The notes under the pieces: generated by a model | The model's database searches: none | What the model saw: only the letters and a program-made list of their open reading frames with translations | What the model was told of the DNA's origin: nothing | Shown here: positions 15,629 through 23,959 of the stretch, piece by piece | Numbering within the stretch: the stretch's first letter is position 1 | Layout: every line of letters starts with the position of its first letter | Position numbers and translations under genes: made by a program | NCBI GenBank assembly: GCA_021773095.1 | Contig: JAJFKR010000041.1 | Location: forward strand, 1-64,000 | Source: Woeseiaceae bacterium | GTDB taxonomy: Bacteria > Pseudomonadota > Gammaproteobacteria > Steroidobacterales > Woeseiaceae | Direction of reading: 5' to 3' | Length of the DNA stretch: 64,000 nt

Positions 15629-17956
15629 ATGAAACCGACGAATAAATCAACGCAATTGAGAGCACTGGGATTTCTGCTTGCGATCTGCCTGCCCGCCAGC
15701 GCGTTTGCGCAGGTGCTCGACGAAGTCGTTGTAACGGCGCAGAAACGGGAGCAGAAGCTGCAGGACGTCAGCGTTTCTATCACAGCATTTGACGGCGATG
15801 CCCTGCGAGAATTGAACATGACCAACAGTGTCGATATCGCGGGCCAGACACCCGGACTCAATATTGGCACCCCTGTGGGAGAGGGCAACAATCCATCGAT
15901 TACGCTCCGCGGAGTCGGCTTGAACGACTTCAACGACAATAACGAAGGACCGATCGCAATCTACCGCGATGAGGTGTATCAGGCGGCAATGCCCGGTCTT
16001 ACGTTCCAGCTTTTTGACCTGGAGCGAGTCGAAGTTCTGCGTGGCCCGCAGGGCACGCTTTACGGTCGCAATGCAACCGGCGGACTGGTGCACTTTATTT
16101 CCAACAAGCCAACGGAAGAGTTCGAAGGTTATGTTGATTTGTCATTCGGCGATAACAGCCAGGTCAAGGCAGAAGCGGCCTTTGGTGGAGCGCTGAGTGA
16201 GTCCGTACAGGCACGATTATCGGTAGCGACGAATCAGTATGACGGTTACGTCGACAATCGGATAGGGCCCGACGGCAACGAAGGCGATAGCACCGCCTAT
16301 CGCCTGCAGGCAAATTTCAAGGTCACGGAATCGACGGATATTCTCGTCAACGTTCATGGCGGCAGGAACGATGCGATTGCTCCTTATTATCAGCACGAGA
16401 CCACGGACTTCGACGGCGATGGGGCGCCGGATCCCGTTGATTTGTACGGTTATTCTGATACCGATGGCGATGTCTGGGCGGGAGATTACGACCAGGTGGG
16501 AATTCTGGATATCGAGAATACCGGTGCTTCGGTCACGATCAAGTGGAGCGGAGACAGTTTCGATTTCACGTCGATTACAGCTGTGGAGGGTGTCGAAAAA
16601 CTGCATCAGGAAGACACGGATATGGGCCCGAGTCCCGGGGTATTGCCGACCTTCGGTGCAGATATTGATTCGTTTTCCCAGGAATTCAGGCTGTCGGGCA
16701 GAAATGATCGCATGCACTGGGTTGTCGGCGCGTATTTGTTCGATTCCGATGCCGCAAACACACTGGATCTGTCGGTGAATTACCCGGATGGATTCGTTGC
16801 GTTTCTCGATGCATTGCCAGAGGTGTTCGGCGGTTTCGAAGGTGGGCTTGCCGCAATGACCGGATATGCGCCAGGGCCGGATCCCGGTGCGTTGATTCCT
16901 TTTCTTACCTACGATGTAGATTATGAACAAGACACCGAATCGACGGGAATCTTCGGCCAGATTGACTACGATGTGTCCGACTCGTTGGGATTGACCTTCG
17001 GGCTGCGTTACACGACAGAAGAGCGCTCGTTCAATTACATCAACAACTTTGCCGATCGCGACGGTGACGGGGCGGTCAGTAACGCTGACGGTGTACTCAC
17101 CAACTTTCTGGAAGAGCTGAGCCTCATCGGTTTCTTTCCTCCCGAGGTGTTTGCATTTAGCGGTGATATCGATAACAACAATATGTCCGGGAAGCTCGGT
17201 GTCGAGTTCCGGCCCATGGACGACGTCATGATATTCGCCAACTACTCTCGTGGCTTCAAAAGTGGTGGATTCAACGGTGGATTCCTGGATCTGACCGACG
17301 GGATCGCGCCAGCAGACACGCCCTATGACGAAGAGGTCCTCAATTCTTTTGAGGTGGGCATCAAGTCAACGCTGGCCGAGGGCCGCGTGCGACTGAACGC
17401 AACGGCCTTCGTATACGATTACGAGGACTATCAGGCCCTGACGTTCTCCGGACTGAGCCAGTTCATCACCAACTCCGATGCGGATCTGTCGGGACTGGAT
17501 TTCGATCTCGTCTGGCAACCCAGTGACAACTTCGATTTTCTGATAGGTGCGAGCTTTCTCGATACAGAAGTCAAAGCAGTGGTCGTACAGGGAGTACCGG
17601 TATCCGGAACCGAGATGGTGCTCGCCCCGGAATTCTCGATAAACGGTCTCGGGCGATATTCAATACCGTTGTCTGACAGTTCGTGGGTCGCGCTGCAGCT
17701 CGACTTCAATCACCAGGGTGATCACTTCTTCGATATCACCAACAGCGCCGTCTCGCAGGAAGACGCCTACACGGTGCTGAACGCGCGAATTTCATACCAG
17801 GTCAACGAAAACCTGAACGTGGCCGCCTGGGTCAAGAACCTGACGGATGAAGAGTACCGCGTGTACACATTCGATTTCACCGGGATTGCCGGATTCAACC
17901 AGCAATTCTTTGCTCCGCCACAGTGGTTTGGCGTGAGTGTGCATTACGGTTTCTAG
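15629..17956 (+). CDS. TonB-dependent outer-membrane receptor
   Basis: A 775-residue receptor with an N-terminal signal peptide cut after AFAQ, a TonB box-like LDEVVVTAQKREQ, a plug domain (TLRGVGLNDF..., DLERVEVLRGPQGTLYGRN) and a beta barrel ending in an aromatic residue (...VHYGF). The start at 15629 has AGGGGGA upstream. The aldehyde dehydrogenase gene follows 9 bases after the stop, so it heads the amine dehydrogenase transcript. A substrate or cofactor imported through it cannot be told from sequence. Confidence 0.93.
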   Translation: MKPTNKSTQLRALGFLLAICLPASAFAQVLDEVVVTAQKREQKLQDVSVSITAFDGDALRELNMTNSVDIAGQTPGLNIGTPVGEGNNPSITLRGVGLNDFNDNNEGPIAIYRDEVYQAAMPGLTFQLFDLERVEVLRGPQGTLYGRNATGGLVHFISNKPTEEFEGYVDLSFGDNSQVKAEAAFGGALSESVQARLSVATNQYDGYVDNRIGPDGNEGDSTAYRLQANFKVTESTDILVNVHGGRNDAIAPYYQHETTDFDGDGAPDPVDLYGYSDTDGDVWAGDYDQVGILDIENTGASVTIKWSGDSFDFTSITAVEGVEKLHQEDTDMGPSPGVLPTFGADIDSFSQEFRLSGRNDRMHWVVGAYLFDSDAANTLDLSVNYPDGFVAFLDALPEVFGGFEGGLAAMTGYAPGPDPGALIPFLTYDVDYEQDTESTGIFGQIDYDVSDSLGLTFGLRYTTEERSFNYINNFADRDGDGAVSNADGVLTNFLEELSLIGFFPPEVFAFSGDIDNNNMSGKLGVEFRPMDDVMIFANYSRGFKSGGFNGGFLDLTDGIAPADTPYDEEVLNSFEVGIKSTLAEGRVRLNATAFVYDYEDYQALTFSGLSQFITNSDADLSGLDFDLVWQPSDNFDFLIGASFLDTEVKAVVVQGVPVSGTEMVLAPEFSINGLGRYSIPLSDSSWVALQLDFNHQGDHFFDITNSAVSQEDAYTVLNARISYQVNENLNVAAWVKNLTDEEYRVYTFDFTGIAGFNQQFFAPPQWFGVSVHYGF

Positions 17957-17965
17957 GGGCTTGCG

Positions 17966-19384
17966 ATGACCAGGAAATATGACATGACGATCGGCGGCGC
18001 AACGGTCGCCGCCGATACCTACATCGAGGTGCTGAACCCGGCGAACACGAAGGAAGTGGTGGGTGAGGCGCCAGTCGGTACCGCCAAACACCTTGATCAG
18101 GCGGTTGCGGCGGCATCACAGGCTTTCGATTCCTGGCGCCATTCGAGCGACGATGATCGAGTCAGTGCCTGCCAGGCGATCGCCAAAGTCTGTACCGACA
18201 ATGCCGACGAGCTCGCGGTTTTGCTGACCAGGGAGCAAGGCAAACCGCTCGGTGGTCTCGGCTCGAGATTCGAACTCGGTGGTTGCGCAGGCTGGGCCGG
18301 CTACACCGCATCATTGAGTATTCCAGACAAGGTACTGGAAGACAGCGACGCCCGGCATGTTGTGCAAACCCGGGTGCCACTTGGCGTCGTCGGTTCGATT
18401 ACGCCCTGGAACTGGCCATTGATGATCGCGATCTGGCATATCGTGCCGGGTATTCGTGCTGGTAATGCGGTTGTGATCAAGCCGTCTCCGTTCACGCCGC
18501 TCAGCACGCTGCGCATGATCGAGTTGATGAATGAGGTACTGCCCGCAGGTCTCGTGAATGTCATCTCGGGTGGTGATGAGCTGGGCGCAGAACTGACCGA
18601 CCACTCGGGCATCGACAAGATAGTTTTCACAGGATCGATCGCGACGGGCAAGAAGGTGATGGCAAGCGCGGCAACCCGCATTACGCCGGTAACTCTGGAG
18701 CTGGGCGGCAATGACGCTGGTATTTTGCTCCCTGGGGAAGATCCGTCGAAGTTCGCCGAAGGCCTGTTCTTCGGCTCGATGATCAACTCGGGCCAGACTT
18801 GCGGTGCATTGAAACGCCTGTACGTGCACGAGGACGATCTGGATGCGACGGTCGAGGCACTCGTCAGCTTCAGCGCTAACATCCCGATGGGTGATGGCAT
18901 GGACGAAAACAGCCTGCTGGGTCCACTGCAAAACGAACGCCAGTTCAAGCGAGTGATTGAACTTGTCGAGGATGCCAAGGCGGCCGGCGGCCTGTGTGTC
19001 ACAGGCGGCGAACCGTCAAATGGCCCGAACTACTTCTACCCGGTCACCTTTGTGACAGGTATTTCCGATGGTGTGCGGCTCGTCGACGAAGAGCAGTTCG
19101 GCCCCGTGCTACCAATCGTTACTTACACTGACATTGACGACGCTATTGATCGTGCCAACGGGCTGGAGTTTGGTCTCGATGCGTCGGTCTGGGGCTCCGA
19201 CGATGCAGAGACGGCTCGCATTGCCGCGCAGCTCGAGTCGGGTACCGTGTTTGTCAACAAGCATGCTGACATAGCGCCCAACGTACCGTTCGGTGGCATC
19301 AAATGTTCTGGATTAGGGGTCGAGTTTGCCGAAGAAGGACTGGCCGCTTACACGTCAATCAAGATCATTAACAAAGCGGCGTAA
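17966..19384 (+). CDS. Aldehyde dehydrogenase (arylacetaldehyde oxidation)
   Basis: A 472-residue NAD(P)-dependent aldehyde dehydrogenase. It shows the cofactor motif VFTGSIATGKKV, the general base in TLELGGNDAG and the catalytic cysteine in SGQTCGALKR near residue 276. Phenylacetaldehyde dehydrogenase is the natural partner of an aromatic amine dehydrogenase, whose heavy chain starts 4 bases downstream. It would turn phenylacetaldehyde or indoleacetaldehyde into the acid. The family is broad, so the substrate is inferred from operon context. Confidence 0.85.
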   Translation: MTRKYDMTIGGATVAADTYIEVLNPANTKEVVGEAPVGTAKHLDQAVAAASQAFDSWRHSSDDDRVSACQAIAKVCTDNADELAVLLTREQGKPLGGLGSRFELGGCAGWAGYTASLSIPDKVLEDSDARHVVQTRVPLGVVGSITPWNWPLMIAIWHIVPGIRAGNAVVIKPSPFTPLSTLRMIELMNEVLPAGLVNVISGGDELGAELTDHSGIDKIVFTGSIATGKKVMASAATRITPVTLELGGNDAGILLPGEDPSKFAEGLFFGSMINSGQTCGALKRLYVHEDDLDATVEALVSFSANIPMGDGMDENSLLGPLQNERQFKRVIELVEDAKAAGGLCVTGGEPSNGPNYFYPVTFVTGISDGVRLVDEEQFGPVLPIVTYTDIDDAIDRANGLEFGLDASVWGSDDAETARIAAQLESGTVFVNKHADIAPNVPFGGIKCSGLGVEFAEEGLAAYTSIKIINKAA

Positions 19385-19388
19385 TGAC

Positions 19389-20525
19389 ATGAGAAAATCA
19401 TTACTCGTTCTGCTCCTGGCTGCTGCACCCGCCCTCGGCGAGATTCAACCCGAACCGCTGGGCGTGATTCAGACACTGCCAGAGACCTACCCGCCACACT
19501 GGGTCATCGCTCAGGACAGTGCGTTTTTTCACATGAGCGACGGTAAGTTCATTGTGCTGGACGCAGACTCCGACGACGCAGCGAGCCGTTACAAAGGCAT
19601 GTTCAACGGCGCATTCATCCCGCAATTCTATTTGCCGGAAACGAAACCCGAAATGTACGTCATTGAGACGTTTCATTCGCGCGGCAATCGGGGTGAGCGA
19701 ACTGACGTTCTCACGATTTACGACAAGACGACGCTGGCACCCATTGATGAGGTGATCATTCCCGCGAAACGAGTCGCGGCGATACCGACTCATTACTATC
19801 TGCAGCTCGTGGATGATGAACGAATTGCACTGATCTACAACTTCACGCCAGGAACATCGGTGTCGGTAGTGGACCTGGAGTCGCGGGAGTTCCTCGGAGA
19901 AGTTCCTATCCCGGGTTGCGCGTTAGTATATCCCATGGCCGGCCGTGCGTTTGCATCCTTATGTGCCGATGGCTCCATGCTTGCGGTGCAACTTGATGAG
20001 AACGGGAAGCTGGCCGCGGCCGCGAGGACCGAGAAGTTCTTCGGCTCCGAGCGGGACCCGATGATGGAAAAGGCCGCGATCATCGACGGTGTCGCGTACT
20101 TTCCGACGTTTCTGGGTAATGTTTTTCCGGTCGATCTGAACGGATCGACACCGGGTGTTCAAGAGCCCTGGTCGCTGGTCGCTGACGTCGAAAGTGGTTG
20201 GCGTCCGGGCGGGATCGTGCTTGCCCAGGGTGATGCTAGTGGCCGGCTTTACGTCATGATGCATCCGGATGGCTACGATGGTTCGCACAAGCAACCTGGA
20301 ACTGAAATCTGGGTTTTCGACCCGAAGACGAAGCAGCGCATCGATCGTATTGAACTCAGAGTGCCTGCTATCACTATGGGCGTGACCCACGATCAGAACC
20401 CACTGCTGCTGACGACAAACGTCGATCTGGAGGTCGACGTATACAGCGCAGCCGACGGTGAGCACCTGCGAACGATTGGCAATTTCGGCCAGGACACGGT
20501 TTTCCTGTTCCACAGCGCCCGTTAA
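19389..20525 (+). CDS. aauB: Aromatic/methylamine dehydrogenase heavy chain
   Basis: The 378-residue protein has a signal peptide (MRKSLLVLLLAAAPALG) and a seven-bladed propeller type sequence with GVIQTLPETYPPHWVIAQD, matching the large subunit of tryptophan-tryptophylquinone amine dehydrogenases. The start at 19389 places the signal peptide first; the upstream extension overlaps the aldehyde dehydrogenase. It is periplasmic and pairs with the light chain encoded next. Substrate range (phenethylamine, tyramine, tryptamine versus methylamine) is not set by the sequence. The aromatic neighbours favour an aromatic amine. Confidence 0.88.
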   Translation: MRKSLLVLLLAAAPALGEIQPEPLGVIQTLPETYPPHWVIAQDSAFFHMSDGKFIVLDADSDDAASRYKGMFNGAFIPQFYLPETKPEMYVIETFHSRGNRGERTDVLTIYDKTTLAPIDEVIIPAKRVAAIPTHYYLQLVDDERIALIYNFTPGTSVSVVDLESREFLGEVPIPGCALVYPMAGRAFASLCADGSMLAVQLDENGKLAAAARTEKFFGSERDPMMEKAAIIDGVAYFPTFLGNVFPVDLNGSTPGVQEPWSLVADVESGWRPGGIVLAQGDASGRLYVMMHPDGYDGSHKQPGTEIWVFDPKTKQRIDRIELRVPAITMGVTHDQNPLLLTTNVDLEVDVYSAADGEHLRTIGNFGQDTVFLFHSAR

Positions 20526-20544
20526 AACGAATTGGATTATGCCT

Positions 20545-21063
20545 ATGAATTGGTTTGATGGAGTAACAGAGGATGCGGTGCGCGGTGTTGCTCAACGAAC
20601 TTCGCGACGTGGATTTCTCCGCAAACTGGCCGCGGCGTTTGCGGGCGGAGTGGTGGCGGTACCGTTACTGCCGGTCGCTCGTGGCGAGGACGATGCAAAC
20701 CCGCTTCCCGGGGAGACGGGCGATCCGAACAGCTGTGATTACTGGCGTTACTGTGCAGTCGACGGTTTTCTCTGCAGCTGTTGCGGAGGCTCGGCGAACA
20801 CCTGCCCACCGGGTACCGAGATGTCGCCGATCACCTGGATTGGAACCTGTGAAAACCCGGTCGACGGCAAGAACTACATCATTTCCTACAACGATTGTTG
20901 CGGCAAATCGTCCTGTGGCAATTGCCTGTGCCAGAGAAGCGAGGGCGATCGACCTGTTTACCAGCCGCGACTGGCAAATGACCTGAACTGGTGTCTGGGC
21001 ACAAAGAGCGTTGTTTACAATTGCTCCACAGCCATCGTTATCGGCACTGCGCTGGATCAATGA
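20545..21063 (+). CDS. aauA: Aromatic/methylamine dehydrogenase light chain (TTQ subunit)
   Basis: A 172-residue light chain with a Tat signal (RRGFLRK, residues 21-27). W98 (TWIGTC) and W149 (NDLNWC) are 51 residues apart, exactly as the two tryptophans that form the TTQ cofactor in methylamine dehydrogenase. D117 in NDCCG matches the catalytic aspartate. The mature part is very cysteine-rich, as needed for the six disulphides. An ATG at 20539 is an alternative start. The enzyme oxidises primary amines to aldehydes in the periplasm. The stop overlaps the next start (ATGA). Confidence 0.95.
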   Translation: MNWFDGVTEDAVRGVAQRTSRRGFLRKLAAAFAGGVVAVPLLPVARGEDDANPLPGETGDPNSCDYWRYCAVDGFLCSCCGGSANTCPPGTEMSPITWIGTCENPVDGKNYIISYNDCCGKSSCGNCLCQRSEGDRPVYQPRLANDLNWCLGTKSVVYNCSTAIVIGTALDQ

Positions 21064-21566
21064 AGGGTCTTGTTGCTATCGCGAGTTGTGCGTTTCTCCT
21101 GGCCGGTGGTTCGTTGTATGGCGACGACGACGTCGAGAAAGCCTCTAACGCCGATGCCTACGCGACCTGTGCGGCTTGCCACCTCGCTGACGGTACTGGC
21201 ATTCCAGGAGTGTTCCCGCCGATCAATAATCGTGTTGCGACCATTGCGGGCCTGGAAGGCGGTCGGGAATTTCTGATGATGTCCGTTACATTCGGCTTGA
21301 TGGGAACGATTGAAGTCGACGGCATCCAGTTCACGGGCATCATGGCGGGCAACAAGGGACTGATGTCGGCAGAAAATATTGCGGCAGCCCTCAATTACGT
21401 GATCTTCGAGCTTGTCGACGAGAAGAACAAGATCACTGACGTTGAGCCAATTGCGGCGGACGAGGTTGTGGCTCTCCAGTCAAGTGTGTCTGCGGGTGGC
21501 CCGGCGATAGCGACGGAGCTTCGTAAGCGACTGGTCGAAAGGCATGCTGAACAATGGCCAAGATGA
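21060..21566 (+). CDS. Monohaem c-type cytochrome, probable amine dehydrogenase acceptor
   Basis: A 168-residue exported cytochrome with a signal peptide and one haem site CAACH near residue 40 followed by LADGTGIPGVFPPINN, typical of class I cytochromes. The distal methionine may be in GIMAGNKGLM. It overlaps the light-chain stop by 4 bases and the next cytochrome by 13, so all four are coupled. Known TTQ enzymes give electrons to amicyanin or azurin. No cupredoxin gene is present, so this cytochrome is the likely acceptor. Confidence 0.85.
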   Translation: MKGLVAIASCAFLLAGGSLYGDDDVEKASNADAYATCAACHLADGTGIPGVFPPINNRVATIAGLEGGREFLMMSVTFGLMGTIEVDGIQFTGIMAGNKGLMSAENIAAALNYVIFELVDEKNKITDVEPIAADEVVALQSSVSAGGPAIATELRKRLVERHAEQWPR

Positions 21567-22006
21567 TCCGAATGATGCTGCTGCTTGGCTTGTTCTGCAT
21601 TGGGACGGCCAACGCGGATGATGACCGGGCACGATTCAACTACATGATCCATTGTCAGGGCTGCCACCTTCCCGACGCCTCCGGTTATCGCGACAAAGTA
21701 CCGCGCATGATCAATTTCCTCGGCTATTTTTTGCATTCCCGTGAAGGTCGCGAATTTATTATCCGTGTCCCGGGAGTTTCGATGGCGGCATTGCCTGACG
21801 ATGAGATTGCGGAGCTCATGAACTGGTTGATCAATGTCTACAGTGCTGAACAGCGCCCCGCTGAGTTTATCCCCTATACGCAGTCAGAAGTGAATGCATT
21901 GCGACAGTCACCTGAGGCCGATCCGCTGACGACGCGGATGAGAATTCTTCGGGCGATAGCCGCCGAACAGCCGAATTTGTTACAGGATCTGACAAACATC
22001 AACTAA
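21554..22006 (+). CDS. Small monohaem c-type cytochrome
   Basis: A 150-residue protein with a signal peptide (MIRMMLLLGLFCIGTANA) and one haem motif CQGCH followed by LPDASGYRDKVPRM. Methionines in GVSMAALPDDE could be the distal ligand. It overlaps the preceding cytochrome gene and precedes the DUF485 gene by 20 bases. It probably forms a second step in electron transfer from the amine dehydrogenase to the respiratory chain. It is not a MauG: only one haem site is present and it is far shorter. Confidence 0.85.
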   Translation: MAKMIRMMLLLGLFCIGTANADDDRARFNYMIHCQGCHLPDASGYRDKVPRMINFLGYFLHSREGREFIIRVPGVSMAALPDDEIAELMNWLINVYSAEQRPAEFIPYTQSEVNALRQSPEADPLTTRMRILRAIAAEQPNLLQDLTNIN

Positions 22007-22026
22007 CAATAATTACAGGGACACGT

Positions 22027-22320
22027 ATGGCAGATGCAGCAAGACTTCTCGAGGATCCGGAGTTTCGGAAATTCATGCGGCAAAGAAGCCGCTGGCGCTG
22101 GGGTTTGTCCGGTTTCCTGATTCTCACCTACATCGTCTATGCGATTGCAGGCATTTATTTTGGCGAAGCTTATGCCAGGCCGTTCTTCGGCACCTCGATC
22201 CCGATTGGTATGGCAGTTGGTGATCTGATCATTGTTTTTTCCATCGTGTTGTCACTTATCTACATCCGCATCGTCAATCGTCTGGAGGACGAGAGCGTGC
22301 GCGAGCAGGATAGCCAGTAA
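22027..22320 (+). CDS. DUF485 small membrane protein
   Basis: A 97-residue protein with two transmembrane helices (about 23-45 and 57-79) and a charged N-terminus LLEDPEFRKFMRQRSRWRW, characteristic of DUF485 (YjcH-like). Members are nearly always encoded just before an ActP-type solute:sodium symporter, as here, with TAATG start-stop overlap. It is thought to form part of, or support, that carrier. Confidence 0.9.
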   Translation: MADAARLLEDPEFRKFMRQRSRWRWGLSGFLILTYIVYAIAGIYFGEAYARPFFGTSIPIGMAVGDLIIVFSIVLSLIYIRIVNRLEDESVREQDSQ

Positions 22321-23876
22321 TGACAGATGCGGGCGGTAACCTGTCGGCGATTGCCGTATTCATCGCGTTCGTCACGCTCAGTCTGATTATCACCTGGTGG
22401 GCAGCAGGGCGCACTCATTCAGCGGGCCAATTCTATACAGCGGGTGGGCAGATCACGGGCTTTCAAAATGGCCTCGCGCTGGCCGGTGATTTCATGTCAG
22501 CCGCGAGCTTTCTCGGCCTGACAGGTCTCGCATTTATCGGCGGGGCCGATGTGATGCTGTTTACGGTGGCGATTACCGTCAGTTGGGCGTTCATCCTGTT
22601 TGCTTTTGCCGATCGCATGCGAAATCTTGGCCGCTATACCTTTGCGGACGTCGTAGCCTACCGACTGCAACCCGAACGCATGCGCTTGCTGGCTGCCACG
22701 GGCACGCTGATCGTAGCGATTCCCTATCTTATCGCGCAAATGGTCGGGGCAGGCTCGCTTATCGAGACACTGTTTGGCCTGCCGTACATGGCCGCTGTCC
22801 TGGTCGTTGGTTCGCTGATGACCATCTACGTCGTATTTGGGGGCATGCTGGCAACGACCTGGGTGCAGGTGACCAAAGCGGTGTTGCTGCTCGGCGGCGG
22901 CACGGTGCTGTTGCTGCTGGTGCTGGCGCAATTCGGATTCGATTTCAATGCTCTGTTTGATCGGGCCGCAGAGGTGCATCCGCGCAAGACAGACATTTTC
23001 AAACCCGGTGGCCTCTATGATGATCCGATCAGCATCCTGTCGCTCGCGCTGGCTTTCATCTGCGGAACAGCCGGACTGCCACACGTGCTGATGCGCTTTT
23101 TCACCGTGCCCGACGCGAAACAGGCGCGGCGCTCGATCGGCTATGCCATCGTCTTCATCGGGTATTTCCAGGTGGCCATCGTAATCATTGGTATCGCGGC
23201 GATCAGCCTGCTGAGCGGGCATGCTGAACACGTTGACGACTCCGGCCGAATTGCCGGTGGCGCAAACATGGTTGCTATCTATCTTTCACGCCTGGTCGGT
23301 GGCGAAGTGTTTTTCGGCTTGATCGCCGCCGTTGCATTCGCAACGATCCTGGCTGTCGTTGCAGGGATTCTGTTATCCGCGTCAGCGGCAGTGGCGCACG
23401 ATTTTTACAGCAATGTAATCCGCCGTGGTGAGATATCCGATCGGGCCGAGGTCAGGGTCTCGCGATGGGCAACCGTCGTCATCGGAGCGGTCGCGATCAG
23501 CCTGAGCGTATTGTTCAAGAATGTGAATGTTGCCGTATTGTCGACGATCGCCCTTGCCGTTGCCGCCAGTGTCAATTTTCCGGCGATCTTTCTGGCGCTG
23601 TTCTGGAAGAATCTGACGACAAACGGTGCCGTTGCCGGCGGGCTGACCGGACTTGTCGTCGTCGTTGTTTTGGTCGTGCTCGGGCCGACCGTCTGGGTCG
23701 CCGTGCTGGGGAACGAGACTCCGATATTTCCCTATGCCTACCCGACCCTGTTTTCTGTCGCAGCTGCATTTGCGGTAACGATCGTCGTATCGCTGGCTGA
23801 CCGGAGCCCGCGCGCGGCGTTGGAACGCGCCGGATATCCAGCCCAGCTCGTTCGTAGCGAAATTGGCAAGCGTTGA
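22320..23876 (+). CDS. ActP-type solute:sodium symporter
   Basis: The 518-residue carrier has about 13 transmembrane helices and SSS family hallmarks near the N-terminus (FYTAGGQITGFQNGLALAGDFMSAASFLG) and DPISILSLALAFICGTAGLPHVLMRFF. The closest known group is ActP, which takes up acetate and other short or aromatic monocarboxylates. In this transcript it may bring phenylacetate or indoleacetate into the cell. Its start overlaps the DUF485 stop by one base. Confidence 0.9.
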   Translation: MTDAGGNLSAIAVFIAFVTLSLIITWWAAGRTHSAGQFYTAGGQITGFQNGLALAGDFMSAASFLGLTGLAFIGGADVMLFTVAITVSWAFILFAFADRMRNLGRYTFADVVAYRLQPERMRLLAATGTLIVAIPYLIAQMVGAGSLIETLFGLPYMAAVLVVGSLMTIYVVFGGMLATTWVQVTKAVLLLGGGTVLLLLVLAQFGFDFNALFDRAAEVHPRKTDIFKPGGLYDDPISILSLALAFICGTAGLPHVLMRFFTVPDAKQARRSIGYAIVFIGYFQVAIVIIGIAAISLLSGHAEHVDDSGRIAGGANMVAIYLSRLVGGEVFFGLIAAVAFATILAVVAGILLSASAAVAHDFYSNVIRRGEISDRAEVRVSRWATVVIGAVAISLSVLFKNVNVAVLSTIALAVAASVNFPAIFLALFWKNLTTNGAVAGGLTGLVVVVVLVVLGPTVWVAVLGNETPIFPYAYPTLFSVAAAFAVTIVVSLADRSPRAALERAGYPAQLVRSEIGKR

Positions 23877-23896
23877 AATGAAATAATTTTTGGCAA

Positions 23897-23943
23897 CTAA
23901 ATCATCGGTGTTTTCTATGATTTAGGTAATACGTAAAATTACC
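23897..23943. promoter_or_regulatory. Two adjacent inverted repeats between symporter and TonB receptor
   Basis: CTAAATCAT (23897-23905) is mirrored by ATGATTTAG (23917-23925), a perfect 9-bp stem. Directly after it GGTAAT (23925-23930) is mirrored by ATTACC (23938-23943). The first could end the symporter transcript, though no T run follows. The second contains ATACGTAAAA (23929-23938), the same decamer as in the padB/padE control region, and lies 17 bases before the receptor start. Confidence 0.5.
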
Positions 23944-23959
23944 CAATTGGGGGGAGTAC

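Noticed and set aside
16217-16930. A 237-codon minus-strand open frame
   Set aside because: Antisense to the first TonB receptor with no supporting motif.
21060-22006. MauG-type diheme enzyme encoded by the two cytochrome genes
   Set aside because: Each protein has a single CxxCH and is far too short; neither resembles cytochrome c peroxidase.
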